Positions 1 to 15,179 are shown, counted from the first letter of the stretch. The stretch is 64,000 bases of DNA from Prescottella defluvii (GCA_029690005.1 CP121458.1:3906001-3970000); one strand, 5' to 3'. The notes: generated from the sequence alone by a model not told the origin. Program-made: numbers and translations.

Positions 1-674
1 CGGGCCAGCAGCGCGTCTCGAGCGACGATCGACTCCTCGGCGGCGCGCGGCCAGCCGGTCAGTCCGAGTCGGGCAGCGGTCGGGCCCTCGTGCGCGACGG
101 CGCCCTCGGTGAGGCGCGGCTCCTCCGCGTGCTGCGCGATCAGGACACCCAGCGACGCCGAGTACTCGAGCGCGCGCCGCATGATCAGCGGGTCCGCCAC
201 GCAGTGGCCGTCGTCGGAGAACATCTTGACCCGGCCGACGCCCGCGGCCATCGTCGCCATCTCGGCGAGCTGCTTGCCCGCGAGTCCGACCGTGACCGCG
301 CCGACGGGATGGACGTCGACGAGGCCGACCTCCTGGCCGCGCCGCCACACGTGGTCGGTGATGACGGCCGTATCGGCGACCGGGCTGGTGTTGGCCATCG
401 CGAACACAGCGGTGTAACCGCCGAGCGCGGCGGCCGCCGAGCCGCTGTCGATGGTCTCGGTGTCCTCACGACCCGGCTCACGCAGGTGCGTGTGCATGTC
501 GACGAAGCCGGGCAGCAGGATCTGGCCCGCCCCGTCGATCACCTCGACGTCGTCTGCCGCCGTGAGCCCGGTTCCGATCTCGAGGATCTGGCCGTCGCCC
601 AGCAGCAGATCGGTCGGCTCGCCCTCCCCGTACACCAGAACGTTTCGGATCAACACGTTCCCGCTCGCGGACAT
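1..674 (-). CDS. pyrC: Dihydroorotase PyrC (3' end beyond window)
   Basis: Catalyses reversible cyclisation of carbamoyl-aspartate to dihydroorotate in cytoplasmic pyrimidine synthesis. The reading frame is unbroken from the start at 674 to the window edge, giving about 224 N-terminal residues. The metal-binding motif HTHLREPG is at residues 61-68, and [13 protein letters not shown] and [14 protein letters not shown] follow the family closely. I chose ATG 674 because AGAAGGTGG lies about 8 bases upstream. An in-frame GTG at 719 that overlaps the pyrB stop (GTGA) is a possible alternative adding 15 residues. It is the third gene of pyrR-pyrB-pyrC. The C-terminal half lies outside the window. 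Confidence 0.96.
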   Translation of the reverse strand, partial: MSASGNVLIRNVLVYGEGEPTDLLLGDGQILEIGTGLTAADDVEVIDGAGQILLPGFVDMHTHLREPGREDTETIDSGSAAAALGGYTAVFAMANTSPVADTAVITDHVWRRGQEVGLVDVHPVGAVTVGLAGKQLAEMATMAAGVGRVKMFSDDGHCVADPLIMRRALEYSASLGVLIAQHAEEPRLTEGAVAHEGPTAARLGLTGWPRAAEESIVARDALLA

Positions 675-715
675 CTGCGGCGCCACCTTCTCGTCTCTCG
701 TTGCGTTCAGGTCGC

Positions 716-2451
<1,736 letters not shown>

Positions 2452-2967
2452 TCAGGACTCGGAATCTTCGGCGCCGTCGCCGGCGTCGTCGGACTTCGCA
2501 CGCTGCGAGGTCGCGGCCGCGGCGGCCCGCACCTGCGGGGCCACCAGGACGACCTGTCCCAGCACGCCGTTCACGAAGCCCGGCGAGTCGTCCGTCGACA
2601 GCTCCTTGGCGAGCTCGACGGCCTCGTCGACGGCCACCACCGGCGGGACGTCGGTCGCGTGGAACAGTTCCCACACGGCGATGCGCAGGATCGCGCGATC
2701 GACTGCCGGGAGCCGGTCGAGGGTCCAGTCCTGCAGATGGGACTCGATCACCTGGTCGATGCGATCCAGGTTCTCGGCGACACCCTCCACGACCGTCGCC
2801 GTGTACGGGGCGACCGGTGCGACAGAGTCGTCGCGACCCGCGAGCTGCGACCGCTCGTCGGCGAGGTCGACCGGGTCGACGTCGCGCGCCTCGGCCTCGA
2901 ACAGGAAGTCGACGGCCCGCTTGCGGGCCTTGTGACGTGCTCCGAGTTTCTTATGTGTGCCCGACAC
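2452..2967 (-). CDS. nusB: Transcription antitermination factor NusB
   Basis: Helical RNA-binding protein that joins NusE (S10) at boxA to promote rRNA antitermination. An intact 171-residue frame starts [19 protein letters not shown], the typical basic N-terminus. It contains [13 protein letters not shown] and the C-terminal motif [19 protein letters not shown]. The tail of Ala and acidic residues after about 150 is longer than in short NusBs but common in actinobacteria. The start at 2967 directly adjoins the efp stop at 2968, so pepQ-efp-nusB form one operon. A strong hairpin follows the stop. Confidence 0.96.
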   Translation of the reverse strand: MSGTHKKLGARHKARKRAVDFLFEAEARDVDPVDLADERSQLAGRDDSVAPVAPYTATVVEGVAENLDRIDQVIESHLQDWTLDRLPAVDRAILRIAVWELFHATDVPPVVAVDEAVELAKELSTDDSPGFVNGVLGQVVLVAPQVRAAAAATSQRAKSDDAGDGAEDSES

Positions 2968-3532
2968 TCAGGAATTCACACGCCCGAGGTAGTTGCCGTC
3001 GCGCGAGTCGACCTTGAGCTTGTCGCCGGTGTTGATGAACAGCGGGACCTGGATCTCGGCACCGGTCTTGAAGCGTCGCGGGCTTGGTGCCACCGGTGGA
3101 GCGGTCGCCCTGCAGACCCGGATCGGTGTGCTTAACCTCGAGCTCGACCGTGACCGGGAGCTCGACGAACAGCGGCGCGTCCTCGTGGGTAGCGACCTGG
3201 ACCTGCATGTTCTCGAGCAGGAAGCGCGCGCCGTCGCCGACGGTGCCCTCGCTGATCGGGATCTGGTCGTAGGTGTCGCCATCCATGAAGATGTAGTCGC
3301 TACCGTCGTGGTACAGGTAGGTCATGTCGCGGCGGTCGACCGTGGCGGTCTCGACCTTGACACCGGCGTTGAAGGTCTTGTCGACGGTCTTGCCGGACAG
3401 GACGTTCTTCATCTTGGTGCGCACGAACGCGGGGCCCTTGCCCGGCTTGACGTGCTGGAACTCGATGATCTGCCAGAGCTGGCCCTCGATCTTCAGCACG
3501 AGCCCGTTCTTGAAATCACTGGTATCTGCCAC
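2968..3532 (-). CDS. efp: Elongation factor P (one frame break)
   Basis: Tunnels between the P and E sites of stalled ribosomes to speed polyproline synthesis. The frame from GTG 3532 ([17 protein letters not shown]) covers the KOW-like domain I with the conserved loop [14 protein letters not shown], and domain II up to [10 protein letters not shown] break near 3080 shifts into the frame carrying [20 protein letters not shown] and ending GRVNS at 2968. The full protein is about 188 residues, standard for EF-P. It lies between pepQ and nusB with short gaps, as in mycobacteria. Confidence 0.95.
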
Positions 3533-3549
3533 TTGGTTTCGCGTCTCCT

Positions 3550-4669
3550 TCAGACGATCGTGATGTCCTTGCTGGTGAGAGTGAGGAGTTCGGGCTCCTG
3601 CTCGCGAACGACGAGCGTGTCCTCGATCCTGACGCCACCGCGCCCGGAGAAATACACACCCGGCTCGACGGTCACCACCGCACCGCGTAGCAGTGTACCG
3701 GTGCCGAGCTTGCCGATCCCGGGCGCTTCGTCGGATCTCGAGCCCGACACCGTGACCGAGTCCGTGCAGGAACAGGTCGCCGTATCCGGCGTCCTCGATC
3801 ACCGAGCGCGCCGCCGCATCCACGGAACCGACCACCACGCCCGGCGCGAGCGCCCCACGGCCGGCTGCCTGCGCCCGCGACACCAGCTCGTAGAGGTCGC
3901 GCTGCCACTGAGCCGCCGTCTCCAGGACGTAGGTGCGCGTCATGTCCGAGCGGTAGCCACCGATCTGGGCGCCGAAGTCCAGCTTGACGAAGTCACCGGA
4001 CCGCAGCACGGCGTCGGTGGGGCGATGATGAGGCACCGCGGAGTCGGCGCCGGCCGCAACGATCGTCTCGAACGAGATGCCGTCCGCGCCGTGCTCGAAC
4101 ATCAGCCATTCCAGTTCGCGACCCACCTCACGCTCGGTGCGGCCCGGGCGGAGCCCGCCGCGTTCGATCAGCGCGGCGAGCGCGGCATCGGCGGCGGCGC
4201 ACGCGCGGCGCAGCAGTGCGATCTCGCCCTCGTCCTTGACCGCCCGCAACTGCTCGACCAGGCCCGGTGCTCGCACGAAGTCGACGCCGGGTGCGGCCTC
4301 CGACCACGCCGCGTGCTGGTCGAACGTCACGACGTGGCTCTCGAATCCGAGCTTTCCGGCGCCCCACGCGACTGCGAGCTCGACCAGTTGCGGCGCGCTC
4401 GCACGCGCGATCTCGGCTCGCAGATCCGGCACCTGCTCGGCGATCTGGACCAGGTAGCGGCCGTCGGTGCTGATCACGGTGCGGTCCTCGGCGCCGACGT
4501 CGTCGGTGGCGGACACCAGCAACGCGGCGTTCGATCCGGTGAACCCGGTGAGGTAGCGGATGTTGAGCAGGTCGGTCACCAGCAGGGCGTCGAGGCCGCG
4601 CTCACGCAGCAGCTCGCGCAGGTTCGCACGCCGGGCGGCGGTCGGAGCGGTTACCGGATCGATCGACAT
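3550..4669 (-). CDS. pepQ: Xaa-Pro peptidase, M24 family (one frame break)
   Basis: Dinuclear metal peptidase cleaving Xaa-Pro bonds. An N-terminal creatinase-like domain ([20 protein letters not shown], about residues 1-140) precedes the M24 fold. Metal ligands are visible: the Asp pair in [19 protein letters not shown], His in [11 protein letters not shown], and Glu in VEPGVYF and RIEDTLVV. A break near 3735 separates LGHGVGLEI from [16 protein letters not shown]. Length about 373 residues is normal. The gene sits 17 bases upstream of efp, the mycobacterial arrangement (Rv2535c homologue), and is divergent from the membrane protein at 4817. Confidence 0.93.
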
Positions 4670-4816
4670 ACCTCGAAACTACCGGTCGGGCCCGGCCCGG
4701 ACACAGACCGCGAACCGTGTCGCCCCACCCGGAGGGAAAACGTGTCCGGCGCCTCTTCGGCCCGTTTGTGTGGGTTAGGACACAAGCTCGGAATCCCGCT
4801 GGTTACCCTGTGTCAC

Positions 4817-5434
4817 ATGAATGGGTGGGTCGTACGAGGTCTCGGTCTCGCATTGGTACACGTCGTGGTGCGCAGTTTCCTGGGGGCTGCGGTGACGCAG
4901 TGGCCTCAACAGGGCAGCATCATGCGCTGGTTCTCGCTGCTCCTCGTGATCCTCGCGGCCTTCCTGTGGGGTGCGCTCGACGGAATCCGTGACCGGCGCG
5001 CCCACCCCGATCCGGACGACGGTGCCGACCTCACGATCATGTGGCTCAAGGCCGCGTTCGTCGCCGGCATCCTCGCCGGTGCGGCGTCCTGGCTCGTCGG
5101 CATCCTCTTCGACATCGCGATCACCAACGGCGGGCTGTTCTTCGAGGTGACGTCGGGAGCCGCGTTCACCGTCCTGCTCGTCTTCGTCCCCGCGATGATC
5201 GCCGTCGCTCTCGGACGCTTCCTCGTCGGCCGCGGCACCGCGCGCAGCGCCGACGACCACGTCGCCTACCCGCACGACGCCGACATCGACGTCGAGGAGC
5301 AGGCCGCCGAGTCCTACGCCGGCAGCGAGTGGTCCTACGAGCACGGCCACGGCGACGACAACACCGACACCGAGGTGTTCGCCCCGATCGATCCGGAGGC
5401 AAAGCCCGGCGGCTCGCATCGAGCCGAACAGTAG
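4817..5434 (+). CDS. Actinobacterial four-TM membrane protein (Rv2536-like, B-4DMT family)
   Basis: An intact 205-residue protein. Four hydrophobic segments are visible: roughly residues 5-20, 36-53, 75-98 and 112-134. They are followed by an acidic, His- and Tyr-rich cytoplasmic-type tail. Position between pepQ and aroQ and the overall layout match M. tuberculosis Rv2536, a conserved transmembrane protein often annotated as a B-4DMT family transporter. The substrate is unknown. ATG 4817 begins just where homology and the first membrane helix begin; the open frame continues upstream only as antisense shadow of pepQ. It is the only plus-strand gene in the first 17 kb. Confidence 0.85.
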   Translation: MNGWVVRGLGLALVHVVVRSFLGAAVTQWPQQGSIMRWFSLLLVILAAFLWGALDGIRDRRAHPDPDDGADLTIMWLKAAFVAGILAGAASWLVGILFDIAITNGGLFFEVTSGAAFTVLLVFVPAMIAVALGRFLVGRGTARSADDHVAYPHDADIDVEEQAAESYAGSEWSYEHGHGDDNTDTEVFAPIDPEAKPGGSHRAEQ

Positions 5435-5450
5435 GAGCGGCACGAGGAAG

Positions 5451-5481
5451 GGGGCCGAGGCGGTGAATCCGCCTCGGCCCC
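5451..5481. terminator. Bidirectional hairpin terminator between convergent genes
   Basis: A perfect 13-bp inverted repeat, GGGGCCGAGGCGG and CCGCCTCGGCCCC, surrounds TGAAT. It lies 17 bases after the stop of the plus-strand membrane protein and 31 bases beyond the aroQ stop, so it can end transcription from both sides. Confidence 0.85.
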
Positions 5482-5511
5482 TTCGCCGTTCATACCCGGG
5501 ACTCGACCCGG

Positions 5512-7606
<2,095 letters not shown>

Positions 7607-7610
7607 CCGA

Positions 7611-8805
7611 TCACCGCGGCTGACGCGCCGCGATGCCGTCGACGTAGCGCTGGAAATTCGAGCGGGTCTCGGCGATCGAGTCGCCACCGAACTTGTCCAG
7701 GGCCGCCTGCGCAACGACGAGCGCGACCATCGCCTCGGCGACGACACCGGCGGCCGGGACGGCGCACACGTCGGAGCGCTGGTGGATCGCGACCGCTTCC
7801 TCACCGGTCGACATGTCGATGGTCGACAGCGCCCGCGGGACGGTGGAGATCGGCTTCATCGCGGCACGCACCCGCAGCGCCTCGCCGTTAGTCATGCCGC
7901 CCTCCAGGCCGCCGGCGCGGTTGGTCGAGCGCAGGACGCCGTCGGGCCCGGGACGCATCTCGTCGTGCGCGGCGCTGCCGCGGCGGCGGGCGGTCTCGAA
8001 GCCGTCGCCGACCTCGACGCCCTTGATCGCCTGGATGCCCATGAGGGCGGCAGCGAGCTTGGAGTCGAGACGGTCGGCGCCGCTGACGAAGGAGCCCAGT
8101 CCGACCGGGAGTCCGTGGACGACCACCTCGACGACACCACCGAGGGTGTCGCCGTCCTTCTTGGCGGCTTCGATCTCGGCGATCATCGACTTTTCAGCCT
8201 CTTCGCCGAAAGCCCGCACGGGGCTGGCGTCGATCGCCTCGAGGTCCCGGCCTGGGGGCCGGGCCGACGTACGGGTCGGACGCGCCGATCGAGATGACGT
8301 GCGAGAGAACCTCGACGCCGAAGATCTGGCGCAGGAACTGGCGAGCGACGGTGCCTGCGGCGACACGGGCCGCGGTCTCGCGGGCGCTGGCGCGCTCGAG
8401 GACCGGGCGGGCGTCGTCGAAACCGTACTTGAGCATGCCCGAGTAGTCGGCGTGCCCGGGACGCGGACGGGTGAGCGGCGCGTTGCGCGCCTGACCGGCA
8501 AGTTCGGCCTCGTCCACCGGGTCGGCGGACATGATGGTCTCCCACTTGGGCCATTCGGCGTTGCCGACCTCGACGGCGATCGGGCCGCCGAGGGTGCGGC
8601 CGTGGCGGACGCCGCCGATGATCGTGACCTTGTCGGCCTCGAACTTCATGCGGGCGCCGCGGCCGTAGCCGAGGCGGCGGCGCGCAAGCTGCACCGCGAT
8701 GTCGTCGGACGTCACCTCGACGCCGGCGACCATCCCCTCGAGCATGGCTACGAGGGCGGGACCATGGGACTCTCCAGCAGTTATCCAGCGCAACACATCC
8801 AGCAT
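7611..8805 (-). CDS. aroC: Chorismate synthase (one frame break)
   Basis: FMN-dependent elimination of phosphate from EPSP to give chorismate. From ATG 8805 the frame gives [20 protein letters not shown], the conserved N-terminus. It continues with [33 protein letters not shown] and [16 protein letters not shown] break near 8255 moves to the frame with [45 protein letters not shown] and [16 protein letters not shown]. Assembled length is about 398 residues. First gene of the aroC-aroK-aroB-aroQ operon. Confidence 0.96.
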
Positions 8806-8867
8806 CTTTCCACGTGCCTGGCGCCCGCTTCGACAGTGGGCCGTTCCCGGCCGCGCCGTCGCTCCCG

Positions 8868-9446
8868 TCACAGGCACCACAGGGCCACCGCGGTGGCCGC
8901 ACACATCGACGGTCCGTGCGCGATCGGGTCGCCGACGCGCCGCCGCGCCACGCCGACGAGCGCGCTGAGCACCGGCGCCAGGGCCGCCGCGGCCAACCAT
9001 GCCGATGCACCCGCCATCCCGGTCACGGCGCCCAATCCGATGGCGAGTTTCACGTCGCCGGCACCCATCCCGGACGGCGCCACCAGGTGCAGCATCAGGT
9101 ACGAACCGGCCAGCATCAGGGCACCGGCCACCGCGCCCCGCGCCTCCCCCGTGCCCAGCGCGAACCCGATGATCGCCGCGCCGCCGGGCAGGGTGAGCAT
9201 GTTCGGCAGTCGGTGCACGCGCAGGTCGACGACGCTCACCGCGAGCATCCACCACACGAGCGCGAGCGCGGGCACCAGCGCCGCCGACGATCCCACCCGC
9301 AGCGCGGCGGCCGCGAACGCGACGGCGCACGCGCCCTCGCACCAACCGACCGGGATCGGCGCGTCGCGCGTGAACCCGGCCAGCAGCCGACGGGTTCCGT
9401 ATCCGGTCAGTCCACCGGCGAGCAGTCCCACGACGATCCACCACAT
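8868..9446 (-). CDS. A24-type prepilin peptidase, short form
   Basis: An intact 193-residue integral membrane protein. The two aspartate motifs of A24 signal-peptide peptidases are present: [12 protein letters not shown] near residue 77, and [12 protein letters not shown] near residue 128. The N-terminal methyltransferase domain of full PilD proteins is absent, as in many actinobacterial Flp/Tad-type peptidases. It lies 62 bases upstream of aroC, the same place as the related M. tuberculosis gene Rv2551c. No pilin gene is present in the window, so its substrate is encoded elsewhere or unknown. Confidence 0.86.
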   Translation of the reverse strand: MWWIVVGLLAGGLTGYGTRRLLAGFTRDAPIPVGWCEGACAVAFAAAALRVGSSAALVPALALVWWMLAVSVVDLRVHRLPNMLTLPGGAAIIGFALGTGEARGAVAGALMLAGSYLMLHLVAPSGMGAGDVKLAIGLGAVTGMAGASAWLAAAALAPVLSALVGVARRRVGDPIAHGPSMCAATAVALWCL

Positions 9447-9556
9447 GCTGCGAGGATGGTCCACCGTCCGGACGAGAGATCCCGACGACGGCGCCGAAGG
9501 ACAAGTCTGTGGATGGACGAACGGTTGTGGACGGACGCTGAGAGGTCCGACCCCGA

Positions 9557-10368
9557 CTACCGGATCGCCGCCGCCATGGCTGCGCGCGGCGCGGGCATGC
9601 CCGTGAACTGTTCGACCTGTCCGTACGCCTGGTTGAGCAGCATCGCCAATCCACCGACGACCGTGCCGCCGGCGCGTTCGACGGACTCGGCGAGCGGCGT
9701 CGGCCACGGGTTGTAAATGGCGTCGAGCACGAACCGTGCCCGGCCGATCACGTCCGCGTACGGCGCGGCCCCGGCCGCGGGCACGGTGCTGACCAGGGCG
9801 GCGGAGTCGGCGCACAGATCGCCGAGCCGGTCGTCGTCGAACGCCACGTGCCGCACGGACAGCCCCACTGCCTCAGCGCATTCGAGGGTGGGCCGCGCAC
9901 GGTCCGCGTCCCTCGCGACGACGGTCACCGACGCCACCCCCATGTCGGCGAGCGCGACGAGCGCCGGGCGGGCGGTTCCGCCGGCACCGACCACGACGGC
10001 CGAGGTTCCGGTGAGGTCGCCGACGCCACCGTCGACGAGCGCGCCGCGCACGCCGTCGACGTCGGTGCAGTCGGCCCGCCAGCCGTCGTCGATGCGGACG
10101 AGGGTGTTGGCCGACCCGATCGTCACGGCCCGCTCGGTGCGCTCGGTCGCGAACTCGAGGGCCGCGACCTTGCCGGGCATCGTCACCGACAGCCCGACCC
10201 ATTCGGGTCCGAGCCCGGACACGAGGCCGGGCAACTGCTCGCCGGTGCACTCGATCCGCTCGTACGTCCAGTCGGTCAGCCCCAACGCCCCGTAGGCCGC
10301 GAGGTGCAACTGCGGGACTTCGAATGCGAGATGGGGCTGCCCAGAACCGCCGCCTTACGCGCCGACAC
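9557..10368 (-). CDS. aroE: Shikimate dehydrogenase (one frame break)
   Basis: NADPH-dependent reduction of 3-dehydroshikimate to shikimate. GTG 10368 with the upstream site GGAAGGTGAT begins [18 protein letters not shown], the substrate-binding N-terminus. A missing base near 10314 in PQLHLAAYG moves to the main frame. That frame has [13 protein letters not shown] with the catalytic Lys, the nucleotide-binding [13 protein letters not shown], and [13 protein letters not shown]. About 270 residues. The start is 5 bases past the mltG stop. The sequence after DFG-type loops follows the actinobacterial subgroup. Confidence 0.94.
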
Positions 10369-10373
10369 GTCGA

Positions 10374-11940
10374 TCACCTTCCACTGTCGAGGATGCCGCT
10401 CTTCTGAGCCAACTCGATGTTTGCGAGGTGCTCGTTGTAGTCGCGGGTGAAGAGCGTGGTGCCCTTCTTGTCGATCGTCACGAAGTACAGGTAGTCGCCC
10501 GGAGCCGGATTCTCCGCGGCGCGAAGCGCATTGATGCTCGGCGACGAGATCGGCGTGGCCGGAAGGCCCGGCATGGCGTACGTGTTCCACGGTGTGACCC
10601 GGGCGCGGTCCGCGTCGGTGGTGGCGACCTCGGTGGTGTCGAGGGCGTAGTTCACGGTCGAGTCGAACTGGAGCGGCTGGTTCACCGCGAGGCGGTTGAC
10701 GACCACCCTCGCGACCTTGTCGAAGTCCGCGGGCAATCCCTCACGTTCGACGAGCGACGCGACGACGAGCATCTGGTACGGGCCCAGCCCGACGTTCGAA
10801 CCGGCAGTCTTGATGCCGGTGGATTCGTAGCTCTCCGCACTCGCACTCACGAGCTGGTGCAGGATCTGAACCGGCGTCTGTGTGGGATCGAAATCCCAGC
10901 TGCCGGCAGCGATCAATCCCTCGAGCTGGCGATTCCGGTCTGGGACGTTCGCGACCTGTGCGCGAGCCCAATCCGGCACGCCGAGCGCGGTGAGGTCGGC
11001 GCCGGCGCCGGCCTGGTTGAGCTGGTCGTAGCTGATGCACTTGGGGGCGTTCGCCGAACCGACACAGCTGGCCTCCGCGATCAGGGTGTAGATGCCCTTC
11101 TTGACCGCACCGGTCTGCACGTCGCGGGTGTCGTGCAACTGCCGACCCTCGGAGATCACCAGCTGCCCGACACGCGCCTTCGGCGACACCAGCGCCGACA
11201 CCGCATCGGCGCCCGAGATCTGGGTGGCGATCGAGTAGTAGCCGGGCTGCAGCGAATTCATGGCGTCGTTGCGGAGCGCCGCACGGTAGAACGCGGCCCC
11301 GCTCTTGACGACGTCCTTGGCGGCCATCTCGTTCGCGATCTGCTCCGCGGTGTCGCCGGAGTGCACCTGGACGACCACATCGGGGCCGCCCGGCCCGGCG
11401 TAGTCGGCGACGTTGCGGCCGCTGATCTGGTCGTACACGGCGAACCCGGCGGCGCCCGATGCCGCCGAGGAGGACCGCACCGGCGAGAACACCGATGACC
11501 CGGCCACGTCGCTTGCGACGCGCCACCTCGCGCATGCGCCGCATCTCACCGCGGCTCACCGGCTGGGCGCCGACGGCGGTCGGCAGGGCCCGACGGCGCT
11601 CGTCGGAGTACTGATACTCGTCGTACTCGGGTTCGTAGCCGTACCCGGCGTCGGTGCTGTGGGTCTCGTAACCCTGCGTCTCGTAGCCCTGGGGCTCGTA
11701 ACCGTCGGTCTCGTAGCCGTGGGTTTCGTAACCGTCGGTCTCGTAACCGTGCGTCTGGTAACCGTGGGCGTCGTATCCATCGGCGTCGTAGGCCTCGTGG
11801 CCGTGGTCCGCCGGATACCCGTACCCGTCGCCGGGGTCGTGATCGGCGGATCGGTCGTTGTCGTAGTAGCCGTGATCACCCGCGTAACCGGGGGTCGACT
11901 CGAACTCGGGACGGCCCGGCGGCTGGCGATGATCCTTCAC
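10374..11940 (-). CDS. mltG: Endolytic transglycosylase MltG with Tyr/Gly-rich repeat tail (one frame break)
   Basis: Membrane-anchored murein transglycosylase that cleaves nascent glycan strands and sets their length. Residues 1-140 form a very acidic cytoplasmic tail including eight tandem five-residue units of the type GYETH (residues 55-94). A basic stretch ([14 protein letters not shown]) and one membrane helix follow; a break near 11460 falls in the helix. The extracellular part has a LysM-like region ([17 protein letters not shown]) and the YceG domain with catalytic Glu in [12 protein letters not shown]. About 522 residues. The ATG overlaps the ruvX stop (ATGA). Confidence 0.92.
11659..11778 (-). 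repeat. 15-bp tandem repeat coding GYETx units in MltG
   Basis: Eight consecutive 15-bp units encode [35 protein letters not shown] and GYETH. Codons differ between units at third positions, so the array is diverged and in frame. It lies in the predicted cytoplasmic tail of MltG. Such an array could vary in copy number between strains. Confidence 0.85.
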
Positions 11941-12496
11941 AGGCCGCCCTCCGTGGGCCGGCCACTACTGTCCGAGTCCGTCACGTTCACCGCTCTGCTC
12001 CGCTCGTCCAACCATCCCTGCAAGATCGCCACCGCAGCCGCCTGATCGATCATCGGCCGCTGGCCCTTCGCCCGGACTCCGCTCTCGCGCAGGGCCCGCG
12101 CCGCGGTGACCGTCGTCAGCCGCTCGTCGGCCATACGAACCGGGATCGGGTCGATGCCACGCTGCAGTCGCCGGGCGAAGGCAGACGCGATTGCCGCGGC
12201 CTTGCCGACGTTCGCCGCGCAGGGTCTGCGGCAGACCGACGATAACCTCGACGGCCTCGTACTCCTCGACAAGCGCGACAATCCGCCGGATGTCCGGCGC
12301 GTCGGGCCCCTTCTCCTTGGACCGGAAACCGTCTCCACCGGCGTCGCGAGGATGCAGTCGGGATCGCACGACGCGACCCCGATCCGCACGCTGCCGACGT
12401 CGACGGCGATGCGGCGCCCGCGCCCGGGTCGTCGACCCCGGGGTGATCGGGCCCCGACGGTGCAGGGCAGTCGGGACCCGACTGAGCCGGGGGCAC
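11937..12496 (-). CDS. ruvX: Holliday-junction resolvase-like RuvX / YqgF nuclease (several frame breaks)
   Basis: RNase H-fold nuclease implicated in 16S rRNA 5' maturation and transcription antitermination. The N-terminal catalytic motif [20 protein letters not shown], the middle [20 protein letters not shown] and the C-terminal [20 protein letters not shown] with [16 protein letters not shown] are all present, but they lie in different frames with breaks near 12445, 12330 and 12215. I place the start at GTG 12496, two bases after the alaS stop; this end is uncertain because of the breaks. The position between alaS and mltG matches mycobacteria. Confidence 0.88.
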
Positions 12497-12498
12497 CG

Positions 12499-15179
12499 CT
12501 AGGAGTTCCTGCCAGCTCGGCGACCCGTCCCCGTACGCCCTCGAGCGCCGCGGGGATTCCGGAGACGTCGGAGCCGGAGCCCTGCGCCATATCGGCCTTG
12601 CCGCCGCCACGTCCGCCGATCTGCGGGCCGAAGCTTGCGACCAGCTCGCCGGCCTTGATGCCGAGATCCTGGGCCGCCTTGGTCGCGGCGACGACGAACG
12701 GCACCTTGCCGTCGGCGCTGCCGAGCAGCACCACGACCGCGGGCTGGGTGCCGAAGCGACCGCGGATGTCGCTGACCAGGCCGCGCAGGTCGTTGCCGGC
12801 GACGCCGTCGGGCGCCTGCTCGGCGACGAGCAGCACCTCGCCGAGGCGGTGTGCCTTGTCGACGAACGCGCCCGCGGAGGCGAGCACCGCAGCGGCCTTG
12901 GTGGCCCTCGAGTTCCTTCTCCGCCGCCTTCAGGCGCTCGACGAGCGCCTCGACGCGACCCGGAACCTCTTCGGACGGCACCTTCAGCGACGACGCGACA
13001 CCCGCGAGGAGCGCGCGTCCTTCGCGAGGTAGCGGTACGAATCCAGGCCGACGAAGGCCTCGACGCGCCGCACACCGGAGCCGACGGACGACTCGCCCAG
13101 CAACGTGACCGGGCCGATCTGCGCCGACGTTTGCACGTGCGTGCCGCCGCACAGCTCCATCGAGAACGGTCCGCCGATCTCGACGACGCGGACCTCGTCG
13201 CCGTAGTTCTCGCCGAAGAGCGCCATCGCGCCCATCTGCTTCGCCTTGTCCAGATCGGTGACGAAGGTGTTCACCGTGTGGTTGGCGGCGACGGCCTCGT
13301 TGGTGACGACCTCGATCTCCTGCTTCTGCGACTCCGACAGCTGGCCCTGCCAGTTGAAGTCGAAGCGCAGGTAGCCCGGCTTGTCGAGCGAGCCGGCCTG
13401 AACGGCGTTGGGGCCCAGCACCTGTCGTAGCGCGGCGTGCACCATGTGGGTGCCGGAGTGGCCCTGCGTCGCGCCCTTGCGCCACTCGGCGTCGACCTGT
13501 GCGAGGACGACGTCACCCTCGGTGATCTGGCCTTCCTTGACGGTGACCTTGTGGACCCACACCTTCTTGGCGATCTTCTGCACGTCGTTGACCTGCACGC
13601 GCAGGCCCGCGGCGGTGACGGTGCCGAGGTCGGCGATCTGGCCGCCCGCCTCCGCGTACAGCGGGCTGCGGTCGAGGATGACCTCGACGTCCTCGCCGGC
13701 CTTCGCGGTGGGCACCCGGACGCCGTTCGAGATGAGCGCCAGCACGTGTGCCTCGGAGACCAGCTCGTTGAAGCCGGTGAACTCGGTGGGGCCGCGGTCG
13801 ACGAACTCCTTGTAGACCGTCAGGTCGGCGTGCGCGTGCTTGCGCGCCTGCGCGTCCTCCTTGGCGCGCTTGCGCTGCTCGGCCATGAGCGAGCGGAAGC
13901 CGGCCTCGTCGACGCTCAGGCCGGCCTCGGCCGCCATCTCCAGCGTCAGGTCGATCGGGAAGCCGTAGGTGTCGTGCAGCACGAACGCCTCGTTGCCGCC
14001 GAAGACCTTCTTGCCGGTGGCCTTGACCTGGTCGGCCTCGGCCTCGAACATCTTCGAGCCGGCGGCGATGGTCCGCAGGAACGCGGTCTCCTCGCCCACC
14101 GCGACACCGACGATGCGGTCGAAGTCGGTGGCCAGCTCCGGGTACGACGGCGCCATGGCGTCGCGCACCACGGTGACGAAGTCGCGCATGCTCGGCTTCT
14201 CGGCGCCCAGCAGCTTCGCCGAGCGGATGATGCGGCGCAGCAGGCGGCGCAGCACGTAGCCGCGCCTCCGTTGCCGGGGTTGACGCCGTCGGCGATCAGC
14301 ATGACCGCGGTGCGGGCGTGGTCGGCGATGACCCTGAAACGTGTGTCAGCAGCGGACGCGTCCGGCCCTCGGCGCCGTACGTGCGGCCCGACAGCTCCTC
14401 GGCCTTGGTGATCACCGGGCGGACCAGGTCCGTCTCGTACACGTTGTCGACGCCCTGCAGCAGGAACGCGACGCGCTCGACGCCCATGCCGGTGTCGATG
14501 TTCTGCTTCGGCAGCGGGCCGAGGATCTCGAAGCTGTCCTTGCCGGTACCCTCGCCACGCTCGTTCTGCATGAACACGAGGTTCCAGATCTTCGAGGTAG
14601 CGGTCCTCGTCGGCCTCGGGGCCACCCTCGGCGCCGTACTCGGGGCCGCGGTCGTAATAGATCTCCGAGCACGGGCCGCACGGGCCGGGACACCCATCGA
14701 CCAGTAGTTGTCGGCCATGCCGCGACGCTGGATGCGCTCCTCCGGGATGCCGATCTCGTCGCGCCAGATGTCGCGAGCCTCGTCGTCGTCGAGGTAGACG
14801 GTGACCCAGAGGCGTTCGGGGTCGAAGCCGTAGCCGCCGTCGTCCTGCGAGTCGGTCAGCAGCGACCACGCGTGCTTGATCGCGCCGCGCTTGAAGTAGT
14901 CACCGAAGCTGAAGTTGCCCGCCATCTGGAAGAACGTGTTGTGGCGGGTGGTGACGCCGACGTTCTCGATGTCACCGGTGCGCACGCACTTCTGCACGCT
15001 GGTCGCGGTGTCGTACGACGGGTCTGCTGGCCGAGGAAGAACGGCTTGAACTGCACCATGCCGGCGTTGACGAACAGCAGGTTCGGATCGTCGAAGATCA
15101 GCGAGGCGCTGGGCACCTCGGTGTGGCCCGCCTTGACGAAATGGTCGAGGAAGCGCCTACGGATCTCGTGGGTCTGCAC
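12499..15179 (-). CDS. alaS: Alanyl-tRNA synthetase (at least seven frame breaks)
   Basis: Charges tRNA-Ala and edits Ser/Gly mischarging. From GTG 15179, [19 protein letters not shown] and [15 protein letters not shown] begin the catalytic core. [36 protein letters not shown] and [16 protein letters not shown] follow. The editing domain shows [11 protein letters not shown] and CGGTHV; the C-terminal oligomerisation domain shows [17 protein letters not shown]. Breaks fall near 15020, 14690, 14595, 14338, 14265, 13010 and 12905, with a probable further one near the stop. Assembled length is about 890 residues, normal. Such fragmentation of an essential gene is the best evidence of sequence error here. 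Confidence 0.95.

Noticed and set aside
2993..4816. Upstream extension of the plus-strand membrane protein
   Set aside because: It is antisense to efp and pepQ. Homology and membrane helices begin only at ATG 4817.
9447..9556. DnaA-box-like TGTGGA and TTGTGGAC near the prepilin peptidase
   Set aside because: Only two partial matches, in the wrong relation to the TTRTCCACA consensus, and far from any dnaA or dnaN gene. Not an origin.
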